Source of the DNA: Microbacterium aerolatum
GTDB taxonomy: Bacteria > Actinomycetota > Actinomycetes > Actinomycetales > Microbacteriaceae
DNA length: 64,000 nucleotides
NCBI RefSeq assembly: GCF_007988825.1
Contig: NZ_BJUW01000004.1
Location: 62,001 to 126,000 of the forward strand
Direction: 5' to 3'
Shown here: piece by piece, positions 34,495-43,416 of the stretch
Position numbering within the stretch: the stretch's first letter is position 1
How the letters are laid out: every line of letters begins with the position of its first letter
Notes under the pieces: model-generated
Told to the model about the DNA's origin: nothing
Database searches by the model: none
Seen by the model: only the letters and a program-made list of their open reading frames with translations
Translations under genes and position numbers: made by a program

Positions 34495-35241
34495 TCATCG
34501 GCCGCGCGGCGTCCAGCCGGACGGTGAGGGGCCATCGTCCATGGCCCGTTCGGCGTCGACGGCTGCCGACCAGCCCTGCGCGGCATCCACAGCGTCGAAT
34601 CCGCCCCGCGCGAGGCGCATCCCGACGTCTTCGTGGTGCATCCGCGGAGCGCCGCCGCGTCGTACCGACGCCCGCACGTTCCACGCGTCATCCGCGTACC
34701 CACCGCCGCGGAACACGCGGTACTCGTCGTACCGTGCGGGGTCCAGCAGGTCCCAGCACCACTCCCAGACGTTGCCGAGCGTGTCGAACAGCCCGTACAG
34801 GTTCGGATGCTTTCCGCCCACGTTCTGCGGTGAACTCACGCCGTCCGCCGACGTCCACGCGATCTCCGGGAGAGGCCCGTAGTGCGGTGCGGTCGAGCCG
34901 GCGCGGCACGCGAATTCCCACTCGGCCTCGCTGGGAAGCCGGTAGCCGTCGCTGTCGACGTGCCAGGTCACGACCTCGCCGTCGAACGAGTAGGCGGGGT
35001 CGAGCCCCTCCCACTCGGATGCCGCGTTGCAGAACCGGACGGCGCGCAGCCAGCTCAGATCGGATGCCGGCCTGCGGGGATGACGTGCGGGAACGCCCAG
35101 GATCTCGGCGAACTGCTCCTGCGTGACCGCATAGACGCCGATCTCGAACTCCTCGAGCCGGACCGTTCGCCGCGTCTTGCGCCGCGCGTCGTGAAGGGTC
35201 ACGGATCCGGCTGGGATTTGCGTCATCTCGATGTCGGTCAT
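34495..35241 (-). CDS. SUMF1/formylglycine-generating-enzyme-fold protein without active-site cysteines
   Basis: 248 aa. The fold is complete: IPAGSV at the start, VTQEQF, SWLRAVRFCN, YRLPSEAEWEFACRAG, LGNVWEWCWD, RVFRGGG and GMRLAR. The region after RGG, which carries the paired copper-binding Cys in true formylglycine-generating enzymes, reads YADDAWNVRASVR and has none. So it is unlikely to activate sulfatases. A 35-residue tail follows the domain. The ATG overlaps the YczE stop (ATGA). No sulfatase lies in the window. Confidence 0.85.
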   Translation of the reverse strand: MTDIEMTQIPAGSVTLHDARRKTRRTVRLEEFEIGVYAVTQEQFAEILGVPARHPRRPASDLSWLRAVRFCNAASEWEGLDPAYSFDGEVVTWHVDSDGYRLPSEAEWEFACRAGSTAPHYGPLPEIAWTSADGVSSPQNVGGKHPNLYGLFDTLGNVWEWCWDLLDPARYDEYRVFRGGGYADDAWNVRASVRRGGAPRMHHEDVGMRLARGGFDAVDAAQGWSAAVDAERAMDDGPSPSGWTPRGR

Positions 35242-35864
35242 GCGGCAGCGGACTTCGCCGGCGCCGGGACACGGATGGCGAAGATCCGCATGAAGTACTG
35301 GCACAGCGGCCCGACCAGCAGCGCGAAGGCGAGCGTTCCGATGCCGACGTTGCCGCCCAGCGACCAGCCGACCGCCACCACGACGATCTCGATTCCGGTA
35401 CGCACGATCCAGATCGGCCACCCGGTTCGCTTGTGCAGTCCCGTCATCAGGCCATCCCGCGGCCCCGGGCCGAAGTGTGCGCCGATGTAGAGGCCTGTGG
35501 CCGCGGCGAGGACGAGCAGTCCGATCACGAAGAAACCGATCCGGAGCCAGAGAGGCTGTCCGACGGGGATGAGGAGCAGGCCCACGTCGGCGGACGGCCC
35601 GACCAGCAGCGCGTTCAGGAGCGTGCCGACGCCGTACCGCTGCCGGAGCGGCAGCCAGAGCAGCAGCACCACGACGCTGGTGAGGATCGTGATGACGCCG
35701 AACGAGAGCGGCACATGCCGCGAGATGCCCTGCGACAGCACATCCCAGGGCGCGGCGCCGATCTCTCCGCGCACCATGAACGCGATCCCGAGGCCGTACA
35801 GGAAGAGCCCGACCAGCAGCTGCGTGATCCGGCGCGGGAGCCGCCGGCCGCGCAGGCGGCTCAC
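35238..35864 (-). CDS. YczE-like integral membrane protein
   Basis: 208 aa with five hydrophobic helices. Family marks are GLFLYGLGIAFMVRGEIGAA near the N-terminus, PWDVLSQG, and FGPGPRDGLMTGL. YczE proteins are membrane proteins of unclear role; in Bacillus one is needed for surfactin production. The GTG at 35864 overlaps the SGNH hydrolase stop (GTGA), so the 51-residue longer frame is rejected. It is the second gene of the four-gene run. Confidence 0.85.
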   Translation of the reverse strand: MSRLRGRRLPRRITQLLVGLFLYGLGIAFMVRGEIGAAPWDVLSQGISRHVPLSFGVITILTSVVVLLLWLPLRQRYGVGTLLNALLVGPSADVGLLLIPVGQPLWLRIGFFVIGLLVLAAATGLYIGAHFGPGPRDGLMTGLHKRTGWPIWIVRTGIEIVVVAVGWSLGGNVGIGTLAFALLVGPLCQYFMRIFAIRVPAPAKSAAA

Positions 35865-36613
35865 TGCGGGACCCGTTCGACCCAGGTGGGATGCTTGGCG
35901 GCACGCCCGTCGCCGGACGACGTGCGCGTGATCCGGCGCTTGACCCACGGGCCGACATGCTGCCGGTAGTAGGCCAGTCCCGACGGACCCGCGATGCGCT
36001 CGGCAGGCGACCACCACTCGGCCGGCGGCTCGTACCCGAGCGCGTGCAGCACCCGAGCCGCGACCCGGTGATGACCGTTCGCATTCATGTGCAGACGGTC
36101 GTCGGACCAGTAGGCGCCGGAGGAGAGCTCACGGTCCGGCCAATTGAGCGCGCGGATCACGTCGTCCCTGCCTGCGACACGCCGCAGCACGGCGGCGGAG
36201 AGCTCGTCGCCGCGGCGCTGGATGAGCGAGCCCATCGGCAGCTGCCCTGCCGGGTTCGCTCCGGAGAGCAGGATCAGCGTGACGCCCTGCTCGTCACAGC
36301 GGCGGAGCACGCGCGAGAAGGTGTCGGCGATGTGCTCGACATCCGTGCGCGGACGGAGCATGTCGTTGCCACCACCGTTGAAGGACAGGTGCGTCGGCCC
36401 GAGGGCGAGCGCCGGCTCGAGCTGCTCCTCCACGATGGGCCAGGCGAGCTTGCCCCGAACGGCGAAGTTCGCGTACTGGATAGGATGCCCGGCGGCATCC
36501 GCCCAGCCCTGAGCGGCGATGTCGGCCCACCCGCGCACGCGGCCATCGGGCAGCTCATCACCGACGCCCTCGCTGAAGGAATCCCCGATCGCCACGAACC
36601 TCACTGCAGTCAC
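35861..36613 (-). CDS. SGNH/GDSL hydrolase (second paralogue)
   Basis: 250 aa. GDSFSEG is block I, FNGGGNDM is block III and DDRLHMNANGHH holds the catalytic Asp and His. Compared with the copy at 4026-4856, the blocks align through the whole length, including a C-terminal SSGD...AK.P tail. No signal peptide is seen. It heads the run SGNH-YczE-SUMF1-arginase-like. The GTG start has a TAGGCT hexamer 6 nt before it and no RBS. Confidence 0.88.
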   Translation of the reverse strand: MTAVRFVAIGDSFSEGVGDELPDGRVRGWADIAAQGWADAAGHPIQYANFAVRGKLAWPIVEEQLEPALALGPTHLSFNGGGNDMLRPRTDVEHIADTFSRVLRRCDEQGVTLILLSGANPAGQLPMGSLIQRRGDELSAAVLRRVAGRDDVIRALNWPDRELSSGAYWSDDRLHMNANGHHRVAARVLHALGYEPPAEWWSPAERIAGPSGLAYYRQHVGPWVKRRITRTSSGDGRAAKHPTWVERVPQ

Positions 36614-36619
36614 CGACCC

Positions 36620-36625
36620 AGCCTA
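36620..36625 (-). promoter_or_regulatory. -10 hexamer, leaderless start of the four-gene SGNH operon
   Basis: On the minus strand TAGGCT ends 6 nt before the GTG at 36613. The same hexamer and spacing precede polA. Confidence 0.55.
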
Positions 36626-36648
36626 TTCCCGTCCGAGCGTGACCGGCG

Positions 36649-37998
36649 TCACCGGTCGTCGAGCGCCTGTCCGCGGCGATCGACCAGCCCCCAGGCCGCT
36701 ACGGCGCCGACGACGAAGAACGCCGCGAACACGACGAACAGCAGTGGCGCTCCCCCGATCCCGAGCAGCACCGGGACGAGCAGCGGCGCGATGATCGAGG
36801 CGATCCGGCCGACACCGGCAGCCCAGCCGGAGCCCGTGCCCCGCAGCGACGTCGGATAGATCTCCGGCGTCACGGCGTAGAGGGCGCCCCAGGCGCCGAG
36901 GTTGAAGAACGACAGTGCCATGCCCGAGCCGATGATCGCGGCATCCCCGCTGGCGGTTCCGAACAGCACTGCCGAGACCGCAGAGCCGACCAGGAAGACC
37001 GACAGCGTCACCCGCCTGCCCCAGACCTCGATCAGCCAGGCGGCGACGGCGTAGCCGGGCAGCTGCGCCAGCGTGATCACGAGCGTGAAGCCGAAGGATC
37101 GTACGAGGTCGTAGCCGGCATCCACGAGGATGCTGGGGATCCAGATGAAGGCCCCGTAGTAGGCGAAGTTCACGCAGAACCACACCACCCAGATGCACAG
37201 CGTCCGTACGCGGAACTCCGCCGACCACAGCGCGCGCAGGCGGGCGGCGCCCGAGTCTGCGATCGTCCGCGCCGGTCTCTCGGCGGGGCCGGTCGGGTTC
37301 GCCACCACACCGGCGTCCGCTTCGAACTTCTCCACGATGCGCTCGGCCGCGGCGATCCGACCGCGCGAGGCGAGCCAGCGCGGCGACTCCGGCAGCCCCC
37401 AGCGCACGATGAGCGCATAGACCGCCGGAACGGCACCGAGTGCGAACGCCCAGCGCCAGCCGTCGGCGGATGCCGGGATGACGAAGTAGCCGATCAGGGC
37501 GGCGGCCGTCCAGCCGACGGCCCAGAACGCCTCGAGGATGACGATCAGCCGCCCGCGAATCCGCGCAGGTGCGAACTCGCTCACGTAGGTGGAGGCCACC
37601 GGGAGCTCCGCACCGAGGCCCAGGCCGACGAAGAATCGCAGCACGAGCAGGATCGCCACTCCCCCGGCCAGCGCGCTCGCACCGGTCGCCACGCCGTAGA
37701 CGAGCAGCGTGAGCGCGAACACCTGCCTGCGCCCGAACCTGTCGGCGAGGAGGCCGCCGAGGCTCGCGCCGAGTGCCATCCCGATGAAGCCGACCGAGGC
37801 GATCCAGCCGCTCTCGGCCTTGCTGATGTCCCACTGCTGAGCGAGGGCCGCGAGGATGAACGAGATCAGGCCGACGTCCATCGCATCGAGTGCCCAGCCG
37901 ACGCCGGATCCGGTGAGCAGCCGCGCATGCCGGCGAGTGAAAGGGAGGTCGTCCAGGCGACTTGCCAGCGTCGCTCTGCTGGGCACGGCCTCGCTCAT
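36649..37998 (-). CDS. major facilitator superfamily transporter (sugar/organic acid porter type)
   Basis: 449 aa with 12 membrane helices. The loop 2-3 signature is GGLLADRFGRRQV, and PESPRWLASRGR follows helix 6 as in the sugar porter and aromatic-acid/H+ symporter groups. DAMD in the first helix (WALDAMDVG) is common in the aromatic-acid group, so organic acids are likelier than sugars. The ATG overlaps the LLM gene's stop (ATGA), which suggests that it brings in or expels the substrate of that flavoprotein. Confidence 0.87.
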   Translation of the reverse strand: MSEAVPSRATLASRLDDLPFTRRHARLLTGSGVGWALDAMDVGLISFILAALAQQWDISKAESGWIASVGFIGMALGASLGGLLADRFGRRQVFALTLLVYGVATGASALAGGVAILLVLRFFVGLGLGAELPVASTYVSEFAPARIRGRLIVILEAFWAVGWTAAALIGYFVIPASADGWRWAFALGAVPAVYALIVRWGLPESPRWLASRGRIAAAERIVEKFEADAGVVANPTGPAERPARTIADSGAARLRALWSAEFRVRTLCIWVVWFCVNFAYYGAFIWIPSILVDAGYDLVRSFGFTLVITLAQLPGYAVAAWLIEVWGRRVTLSVFLVGSAVSAVLFGTASGDAAIIGSGMALSFFNLGAWGALYAVTPEIYPTSLRGTGSGWAAGVGRIASIIAPLLVPVLLGIGGAPLLFVVFAAFFVVGAVAAWGLVDRRGQALDDR

Positions 37999-39020
37999 GC
38001 GAGCAGCTCGCGCACGCGCGGTATCACTTCTGTGCCGTACAGTTCGATGCTGCGCATCATCTGGTCATGGCCGAGCGTGCCGGTGGCGTACTTGAGGTCG
38101 AATCGGCCGATCCCGAGCGTGCGCACGGTGTCGGCGATCTTCTCGGCGACACGATCCGGGGAGCCCGAGTAGATGGCGCCGGCCGCTCCGACGTCGTTCT
38201 GGAAGCGCGCACGGCTGTACGGCGGCCAACCGCGTTCGGCGCCGATCGTGTTGTTCATCGACTCGAAGCCGGGGTACGCGGCATCCCAGGCTTCCTCGTC
38301 CGTTGCCGCGATGTGCCCGGGCGAGTGGACGGCGATCGGATGCTCCGGCGCGCCGAATGCTGAGGTCGACCGGTGGTACAGGTCGACGAGTGGCTTGAAG
38401 CGCGCGGCGGGTCCGCCGATGATCGCGAGCATCAGTCCCAGGCCGTGCCGCGCGACGCGCACGACGGATTCCGGGCTTCCGCCGACGCCCACCCAGGTGC
38501 GCAGCCCGTTCGCCGTCTTCGGGAACACGTTCGCGTTCTCCAGAGCAGCCCGCATCGTTCCCGACCAGGTCACCGGCTGCTCCTTCAGCAGTTCGACGAA
38601 CAGCTCCAGTTTCTCTTCGAACAGCGCTTCGTAGCCGCGCAGGTCGAAGCCGAACAGCGGGAACGACTCGATGAAGGAACCTCGTCCCAGTACGACCTCT
38701 GCGCGGCCGGAGGACACCGCGTCCAGTGTGGCAAAGCGCTCGAAGACGCGCACCGGATCGTCCGAGGAGAGCACCGTCACGGCGGTGCCCAACCGGATGC
38801 GCTCGGTGCGCGAGGCGATCGCGGCCAGCACCATCTCGGGTGCAGAGACGGCGAACTCGGCTCGGTGGTGCTCTCCGACGCCGAAGAAGTCGACCCCGAC
38901 GCTGTCGGCGAGCTCCGCCTGGGCGACGACGTTCCGGATGGTCTCCGCGGCGGTCAGCAGCTCGCCGTTGTGATCGCGGGTGATGTCTCCGAACGTGTCG
39001 AGACCGAACTCGATGTCCAT
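37995..39020 (-). CDS. LLM class flavin-dependent oxidoreductase
   Basis: 341 aa luciferase-like barrel. Typical blocks are GVDFFGVGEHH near residue 41, RLGTAVTVLSSDDPVRVFE, and GRAEVVLGRGSF. These enzymes use reduced flavin and O2 to oxidise small organic compounds, including alkanesulfonates and aromatics. The substrate is not shown. It lies 4 bases after the DUF885 stop and is coupled to the MFS gene. Confidence 0.9.
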   Translation of the reverse strand: MDIEFGLDTFGDITRDHNGELLTAAETIRNVVAQAELADSVGVDFFGVGEHHRAEFAVSAPEMVLAAIASRTERIRLGTAVTVLSSDDPVRVFERFATLDAVSSGRAEVVLGRGSFIESFPLFGFDLRGYEALFEEKLELFVELLKEQPVTWSGTMRAALENANVFPKTANGLRTWVGVGGSPESVVRVARHGLGLMLAIIGGPAARFKPLVDLYHRSTSAFGAPEHPIAVHSPGHIAATDEEAWDAAYPGFESMNNTIGAERGWPPYSRARFQNDVGAAGAIYSGSPDRVAEKIADTVRTLGIGRFDLKYATGTLGHDQMMRSIELYGTEVIPRVRELLA

Positions 39021-39024
39021 GCGG

Positions 39025-40701
39025 CTACTTCTTCAACAGGGCGGTGCGGAGGGTGTCGAGGCCGACCCCGCCGAGGTCCAGTGCCCGCTTGTGGAAGCTC
39101 TTGATTTCGAAGGCGTCGCCCTGCTGAGCCTGGTACGCGTCGCGCACCTGCTCCCAGATGCGCTGACCGACCTTGTAGGACGGCGCCTGGCCCGGCCAGC
39201 CGAGATAGCGGTTCACCTCGAACTGCACGAACTCGTCCGACATGTTGACGTTCTGACGCATGAAGTCGAGTGCGTAGTCGGCATCCCAGGTGCCGGAGCC
39301 ATCCAGGCGGTCCTTGCCGAGGTGCACGCCGATGTCGAGCACGACGCGAGCGGCGCGCATGCGCTGGCCGTCGAGCATGCCCAGACGGTCGGCGGGGTCG
39401 TCGAGGTAGCCGAGCTGCTGCATGAGCCGCTCGGCGTAGAGCGCCCACCCTTCGGCGTGCCCGGAGGTGCCGGCGAGCAGTCGCCGCCAGGAGTTGAGCT
39501 CGGCACGGTTGTAGACCGCCTGCGCGATCTGCAGGTGATGGCCGGGAACGCCCTCGTGATACACGGTGGTCAGCTCGCGCCATGTGTCGAACTCGGTGAC
39601 GCCCTCGGGCACCGACCACCACATGCGGCCGGGGCGCGAGAAGTCGTCCGTCGGGCCGGTGTAGTAGATCCCACCCTCCTGCGTCGGCGCGATCATGCAC
39701 TCGATGGTGCGGATCTGCTCTGGGATGTCGAAGTGGGTGGCAGCGAGTTCGGCGACCGCGCGGTCGCTGGTCTCCTGCATCCACTTCTGCAGCGCGTCGG
39801 TGCCGTGGAGCTTGCGCGCGGCATCCTGTTCGAGGTGCGCGACGGCCTCTTCGACGGTCGCGCCGGGAACGATCTCGTTCGCGATGGCGGTCTGCTCGGC
39901 GACCATGCGGGCGAGCTCTTCGCGTCCCCACTCGTAGGTCTCGTCGAGGTCGATCTTCGCGCCGAGGAATCGGCGGGAGTGCAGCGCGTACAGGTCGCGT
40001 CCGACGGCGTCCGTGTCGGATGCCGCCGGCGCCAGCGTGCCCGTGAGGAAATCGCGCAGCTGATCGTAGGCGACCCGCGCGGCGGAGGCGCTGTCGGCCA
40101 GGTCGCGGGCGAGAGATGCCGGCAGACCGCCCTCGGCGGGCGCGGCGTTCGCGACGAACGAGGCGAAGAACCCGTCGTCCGCGCTGTATCGGACGATCTG
40201 GGCGGCGACCTCGACGACCTGCCGGCGAGCGGGCACGACACCGTTCTCGATCCCCTGCTGCAGGGTCTCCGCGTAACCGCGGAGGGCGGCGGGCACCGCG
40301 GCGAGGCGCTTCGCGATGACCTCCCAGTCATCTGCGGTCGCGGTCGGCATGAGGTCGTACACCTGACGGATGTCCTGAGCGGCCGAGGCGATGACGTTGA
40401 GGTCGCGCAGGTGCCACTGGGCGTCGTCGAACTCGAGCTCGAGGTCGAGCTCGCTGAGCAGATCGGTCTTGGTGACCTCGTCGATCGGATCCGCGGGTGT
40501 GAGCGCTGCGAGGTTGTCGCGAGTGCTGCGCACCGCGGAGATGTAACGGTCGTGCCCCTCTGGGCTGAGGTCGCCGTAGCGGTCGTTCCCCTCATCCCGG
40601 CCGATGTATGTGCCGAGCGTCGGGTCGAGGTCTGCCAGGGTGTCGACCCACTCTTCGGCGACCTTGTCGATCGCTGTGGGGGTGCGGGAGGTTTCCGTCA
40701 T
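39025..40701 (-). CDS. DUF885 family protein, putative zinc metallopeptidase
   Basis: 558 aa, all helical. The family hallmark YHEGVPGHHLQ is present near residue 387 and resembles a zinc site (HExxxGHH). Other kept parts are GRMWWSVPEG and YLGWPGQAPSYKVGQ near the C-terminus. No signal peptide is seen, although many members are secreted. Related proteins are thought to be carboxypeptidases or hydrolases, but activity is unproven. The ATG at 40701 has TACGCT 7 nt before it and no RBS. Confidence 0.88.
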   Translation of the reverse strand: MTETSRTPTAIDKVAEEWVDTLADLDPTLGTYIGRDEGNDRYGDLSPEGHDRYISAVRSTRDNLAALTPADPIDEVTKTDLLSELDLELEFDDAQWHLRDLNVIASAAQDIRQVYDLMPTATADDWEVIAKRLAAVPAALRGYAETLQQGIENGVVPARRQVVEVAAQIVRYSADDGFFASFVANAAPAEGGLPASLARDLADSASAARVAYDQLRDFLTGTLAPAASDTDAVGRDLYALHSRRFLGAKIDLDETYEWGREELARMVAEQTAIANEIVPGATVEEAVAHLEQDAARKLHGTDALQKWMQETSDRAVAELAATHFDIPEQIRTIECMIAPTQEGGIYYTGPTDDFSRPGRMWWSVPEGVTEFDTWRELTTVYHEGVPGHHLQIAQAVYNRAELNSWRRLLAGTSGHAEGWALYAERLMQQLGYLDDPADRLGMLDGQRMRAARVVLDIGVHLGKDRLDGSGTWDADYALDFMRQNVNMSDEFVQFEVNRYLGWPGQAPSYKVGQRIWEQVRDAYQAQQGDAFEIKSFHKRALDLGGVGLDTLRTALLKK

Positions 40702-40708
40702 GAGCTTC

Positions 40709-40714
40709 AGCGTA
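40709..40714 (-). promoter_or_regulatory. -10 hexamer, leaderless start of the DUF885-LLM-MFS operon
   Basis: On the minus strand TACGCT ends 7 nt before the ATG at 40701. Confidence 0.45.
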
Positions 40715-40737
40715 CTGCGGCCCGCACCCCGCGCGCT

Positions 40738-43371
40738 CTAGTGCGCGGCCTCGTTCCAGTCGCGCCCGCGGCCGACCTGCACGTCCAGCGGCACCGACAG
40801 ATCGGCGGCGCCGGCCATCTGTGTCTTCACGATCTGCTCGGCCGCGTCCCACTCCCCCGGAGCGACCTCGACGACGAGTTCGTCGTGGATCTGCAGCAGC
40901 ACTCGCGAGCGCATGCCCGCGTCGTTCAGATCGGCATGGATGCGGAACAGCGCGATCTTCATCACGTCTGCCGCGCTGCCCTGGATCGGGGCGTTCAGCG
41001 CCGCGCGCTCGGCGTTCTCCCGGAGCACCCGGTTGGGGCTGGACAGGTCGGGGAACGGGCGTCGGCGGCCGAAGATCGTCTCGGTGTAGCCGACCTCCTT
41101 CGCCTTCACGACCGAGGCACGCAGGTAGTCGCGCACCGCGCCGAACCGCGCGAAGTACTCCAGCATGAGCTGCTTGGCCTCGGACTGCTCGATGCGCAGT
41201 TGCTTCGAGAGCCCGAATGCACTCAGGCCGTAGACGAGGCCGTAAGACATCGCCTTCACCTTGGTGCGCATGGCAGAGGTGACGTCGGCGGGTTCGACGC
41301 CGAATACGCGCGCCCCGACGAAGCGGTGCAGGTCTTCTCCGCTGTTGAACGCTTCGATCAGTCCCTCATCGCCGGACAGGTGCGCCATGATGCGCATCTC
41401 GATCTGGGAGTAGTCGGCCGTCAGCAGCGTCTCGTACCCCTCGCCGACCTCGAACGCGCTGCGGATGCGACGCGACTCCTCAGTGCGGACCGGGATGTTC
41501 TGCAGGTTCGGGTCCGTGCTGGACAGACGCCCGGTCTGGCTGCCGGTCTGCACGTAGGTGGTGTGGATGCGGTGGTCGTCCTTGATGGCGGTGTCGAGGG
41601 ACTCGATGATCTGACGCAGCTTCGTCGCCTCGCGGTGCTGCAGAAGCAAGTCGAGGAAGGGATGCGGGTGGCTCTCCTGCAGGTCGGCGAGCACCGCGGC
41701 ATCCGTCGAGTAGCCGGTCTTGGTCTTGCGGGTCTTCGGCAGCTGCAGATCGTCGAAGAGGACTTCCTGAAGCTGCTTGGGAGATCCGAGGTTGAACTCG
41801 CGTCCGACCAGGGCGAAGGCCTCGGTGGCCAGCCCGTCGGTGCGTGCGCCGAGCTCGCCGGAGAACGTCGACAGGACGTCGTGCGACACGGCGACGCCTG
41901 CGATCTCCATGTCGGCGAGCACCAGGAGCGTCGGCAGCTCGATGTCGGTGAGGACGGTCGCAACCGACTCCGGCAGGTCCTCGCGGATCGCCGCCGCCGC
42001 GCGGAGCGTGAACCACGCCTCCTGCGAAGGGGTCGCGCCGTCGGTCTCGGGGACGAGCTGAGACGGGTCGGCGACGGGCAGCTTCTCGCCGAGGTAGCGG
42101 TCGACGAGGTGCGAGAGAGTCTTGTCGGGCAGGCTGGGGCGCAGCAGCCAGCCGGCGAGCAGTGTGTCGTACGAGAGGCCGCCGATGCGGATACCGGCCC
42201 GCAGGAGTGCCTTCACCTGGGCCTTGGCGTCGTTGAGCACCTTCGCCGCGTTCGACTCCAGCCAGGGGCGCAGTGCGTCGGCGACGTCGTCGGACCAGTC
42301 GGTCTCATGCAGCTCGGTGAGACTGGCGATGCCTATGCGGGTCACCGCGCCTCCGCTCAGGACGAGCGTCACTCCGAGCTCATCGGTCTGCGTCTCGAGC
42401 CAGGCGACGATCTCGGCGGCCGTGCTCTGAAGCGGCGACGGCAGGTCGACGGCTGGTTCGGATTCCGCCGACTCCTCCCCTGCGCCCATCGCGTCGAACA
42501 CCCGCGGCAGCAGGGTGCGGAACTCCAGCCGGGCGAAGATATCGCGGATCGCCTGGACGTCGGCGGGGGCGACGATGAGATCGGCCGGCGCGACCGGCAG
42601 CTCGACGTCGGTGAGCAGGCGGTTGAGCTTGCGGTTGCGGCGCACGGCATCCATATGGTCGCGGAGGTTGCCGCCCACGACGCCCTTGATCTCCTCGGCG
42701 CGTGCCAGCAGCTCGTCGAGCGAGCCGAACTGGGTGAGCCACTTGACCGCGGTTTTCTCCCCCACCTTCGGCACGCCGGGCAGGTTGTCGCTGGTCTCGC
42801 CCACGAGCGCCGCGATGTCGGGGTACTGCTCCGGGCGCACGCCGTAACGCTCCTGCACCGTGGTCGGGTCGTAGCGCTTGAGCTGCGAGACGCCCTGGAC
42901 GGACGGGTACAGCAGCGTGACCTCGTCGTTCACCAGCTGGATCGTGTCGCGGTCGCCGGAGACGACCAGCACGTCATACCCCTGCTCGGACCCCTGCTTG
43001 GCGAGGGTCGCGAGGATGTCGTCGGCCTCGATGCCCTCCTTGGTGAGCACCGGGATCGACATGGCCGCGAGACAGTCCTGCAGCAGCGGGATCTGGCCGC
43101 GGAACTCCTGCGGGGTCTCGGACCGCGTCGCCTTGTACTCGGGGTACTCGTCGGTGCGGAACGAGTGCCGGGAGGTGTCGAAGGCGATCGCCATGTGCGT
43201 CGGCTTCTCGGCTTTGATCAGGTTCACGAGCATCGACAGGAAGCCGTAGATCGCGTTGGTGTGCTGGTTGTCCTTGGTCGTGAAGTTCTCGACCGGAAGA
43301 GCGAAGAACGCCCGATATGCGAGCGAGTGGCCGTCGACGACCATGAGGGTAGGCTTTGCGGAGTCCGTCAC
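40738..43371 (-). CDS. polA: DNA polymerase I
   Basis: 877 aa. The N-terminal 5'-3' exonuclease (VVDGHSLAYRAFFAL at residues 11-25, GDRDTIQLV, GVPKVGEKTA) is complete. The middle 3'-5' exonuclease-like domain lacks the DxE metal motif (TLVLSGGAV stands there), so proofreading is probably lost, as in other actinobacteria. The polymerase domain has motif A DYSQIEMRIMAHLSGD, motif B KAMSYGLVYGLS and motif C QIHDELVVE. It fills gaps in repair and removes Okazaki primers. The GTG start is leaderless, with TAGGCT 6 nt upstream. Confidence 0.97.
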   Translation of the reverse strand: MTDSAKPTLMVVDGHSLAYRAFFALPVENFTTKDNQHTNAIYGFLSMLVNLIKAEKPTHMAIAFDTSRHSFRTDEYPEYKATRSETPQEFRGQIPLLQDCLAAMSIPVLTKEGIEADDILATLAKQGSEQGYDVLVVSGDRDTIQLVNDEVTLLYPSVQGVSQLKRYDPTTVQERYGVRPEQYPDIAALVGETSDNLPGVPKVGEKTAVKWLTQFGSLDELLARAEEIKGVVGGNLRDHMDAVRRNRKLNRLLTDVELPVAPADLIVAPADVQAIRDIFARLEFRTLLPRVFDAMGAGEESAESEPAVDLPSPLQSTAAEIVAWLETQTDELGVTLVLSGGAVTRIGIASLTELHETDWSDDVADALRPWLESNAAKVLNDAKAQVKALLRAGIRIGGLSYDTLLAGWLLRPSLPDKTLSHLVDRYLGEKLPVADPSQLVPETDGATPSQEAWFTLRAAAAIREDLPESVATVLTDIELPTLLVLADMEIAGVAVSHDVLSTFSGELGARTDGLATEAFALVGREFNLGSPKQLQEVLFDDLQLPKTRKTKTGYSTDAAVLADLQESHPHPFLDLLLQHREATKLRQIIESLDTAIKDDHRIHTTYVQTGSQTGRLSSTDPNLQNIPVRTEESRRIRSAFEVGEGYETLLTADYSQIEMRIMAHLSGDEGLIEAFNSGEDLHRFVGARVFGVEPADVTSAMRTKVKAMSYGLVYGLSAFGLSKQLRIEQSEAKQLMLEYFARFGAVRDYLRASVVKAKEVGYTETIFGRRRPFPDLSSPNRVLRENAERAALNAPIQGSAADVMKIALFRIHADLNDAGMRSRVLLQIHDELVVEVAPGEWDAAEQIVKTQMAGAADLSVPLDVQVGRGRDWNEAAH

Positions 43372-43377
43372 TCTGAC

Positions 43378-43399
43378 AGCCTAACGACGACGGCAGACA
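43378..43399 (-). promoter_or_regulatory. polA promoter: TAGGCT -10 and upstream TGTC
   Basis: On the minus strand TGTC (43399-43396) is followed by 12 nt and then TAGGCT (43383-43378), which ends 6 nt before the GTG of polA. TGTC-N12-TANNNT is the layout of the RecA-independent damage promoter (TTGTCRGTG-N8-TANNNT) controlled by PafBC in mycobacteria. The bases between agree poorly with that consensus. Confidence 0.4.
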
Positions 43400-43416
43400 C
43401 CCGCTGAGGAGGACCC

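Noticed and set aside
34495..35241. Formylglycine-generating enzyme activating a sulfatase
   Set aside because: The required cysteines are absent and there is no sulfatase gene in the window.
38980..43407. Open frame of 1475 codons on the plus strand
   Set aside because: It lies antisense to polA and the DUF885 gene, which have clear motifs; such mirror frames are common at high GC, and it shows no domain.
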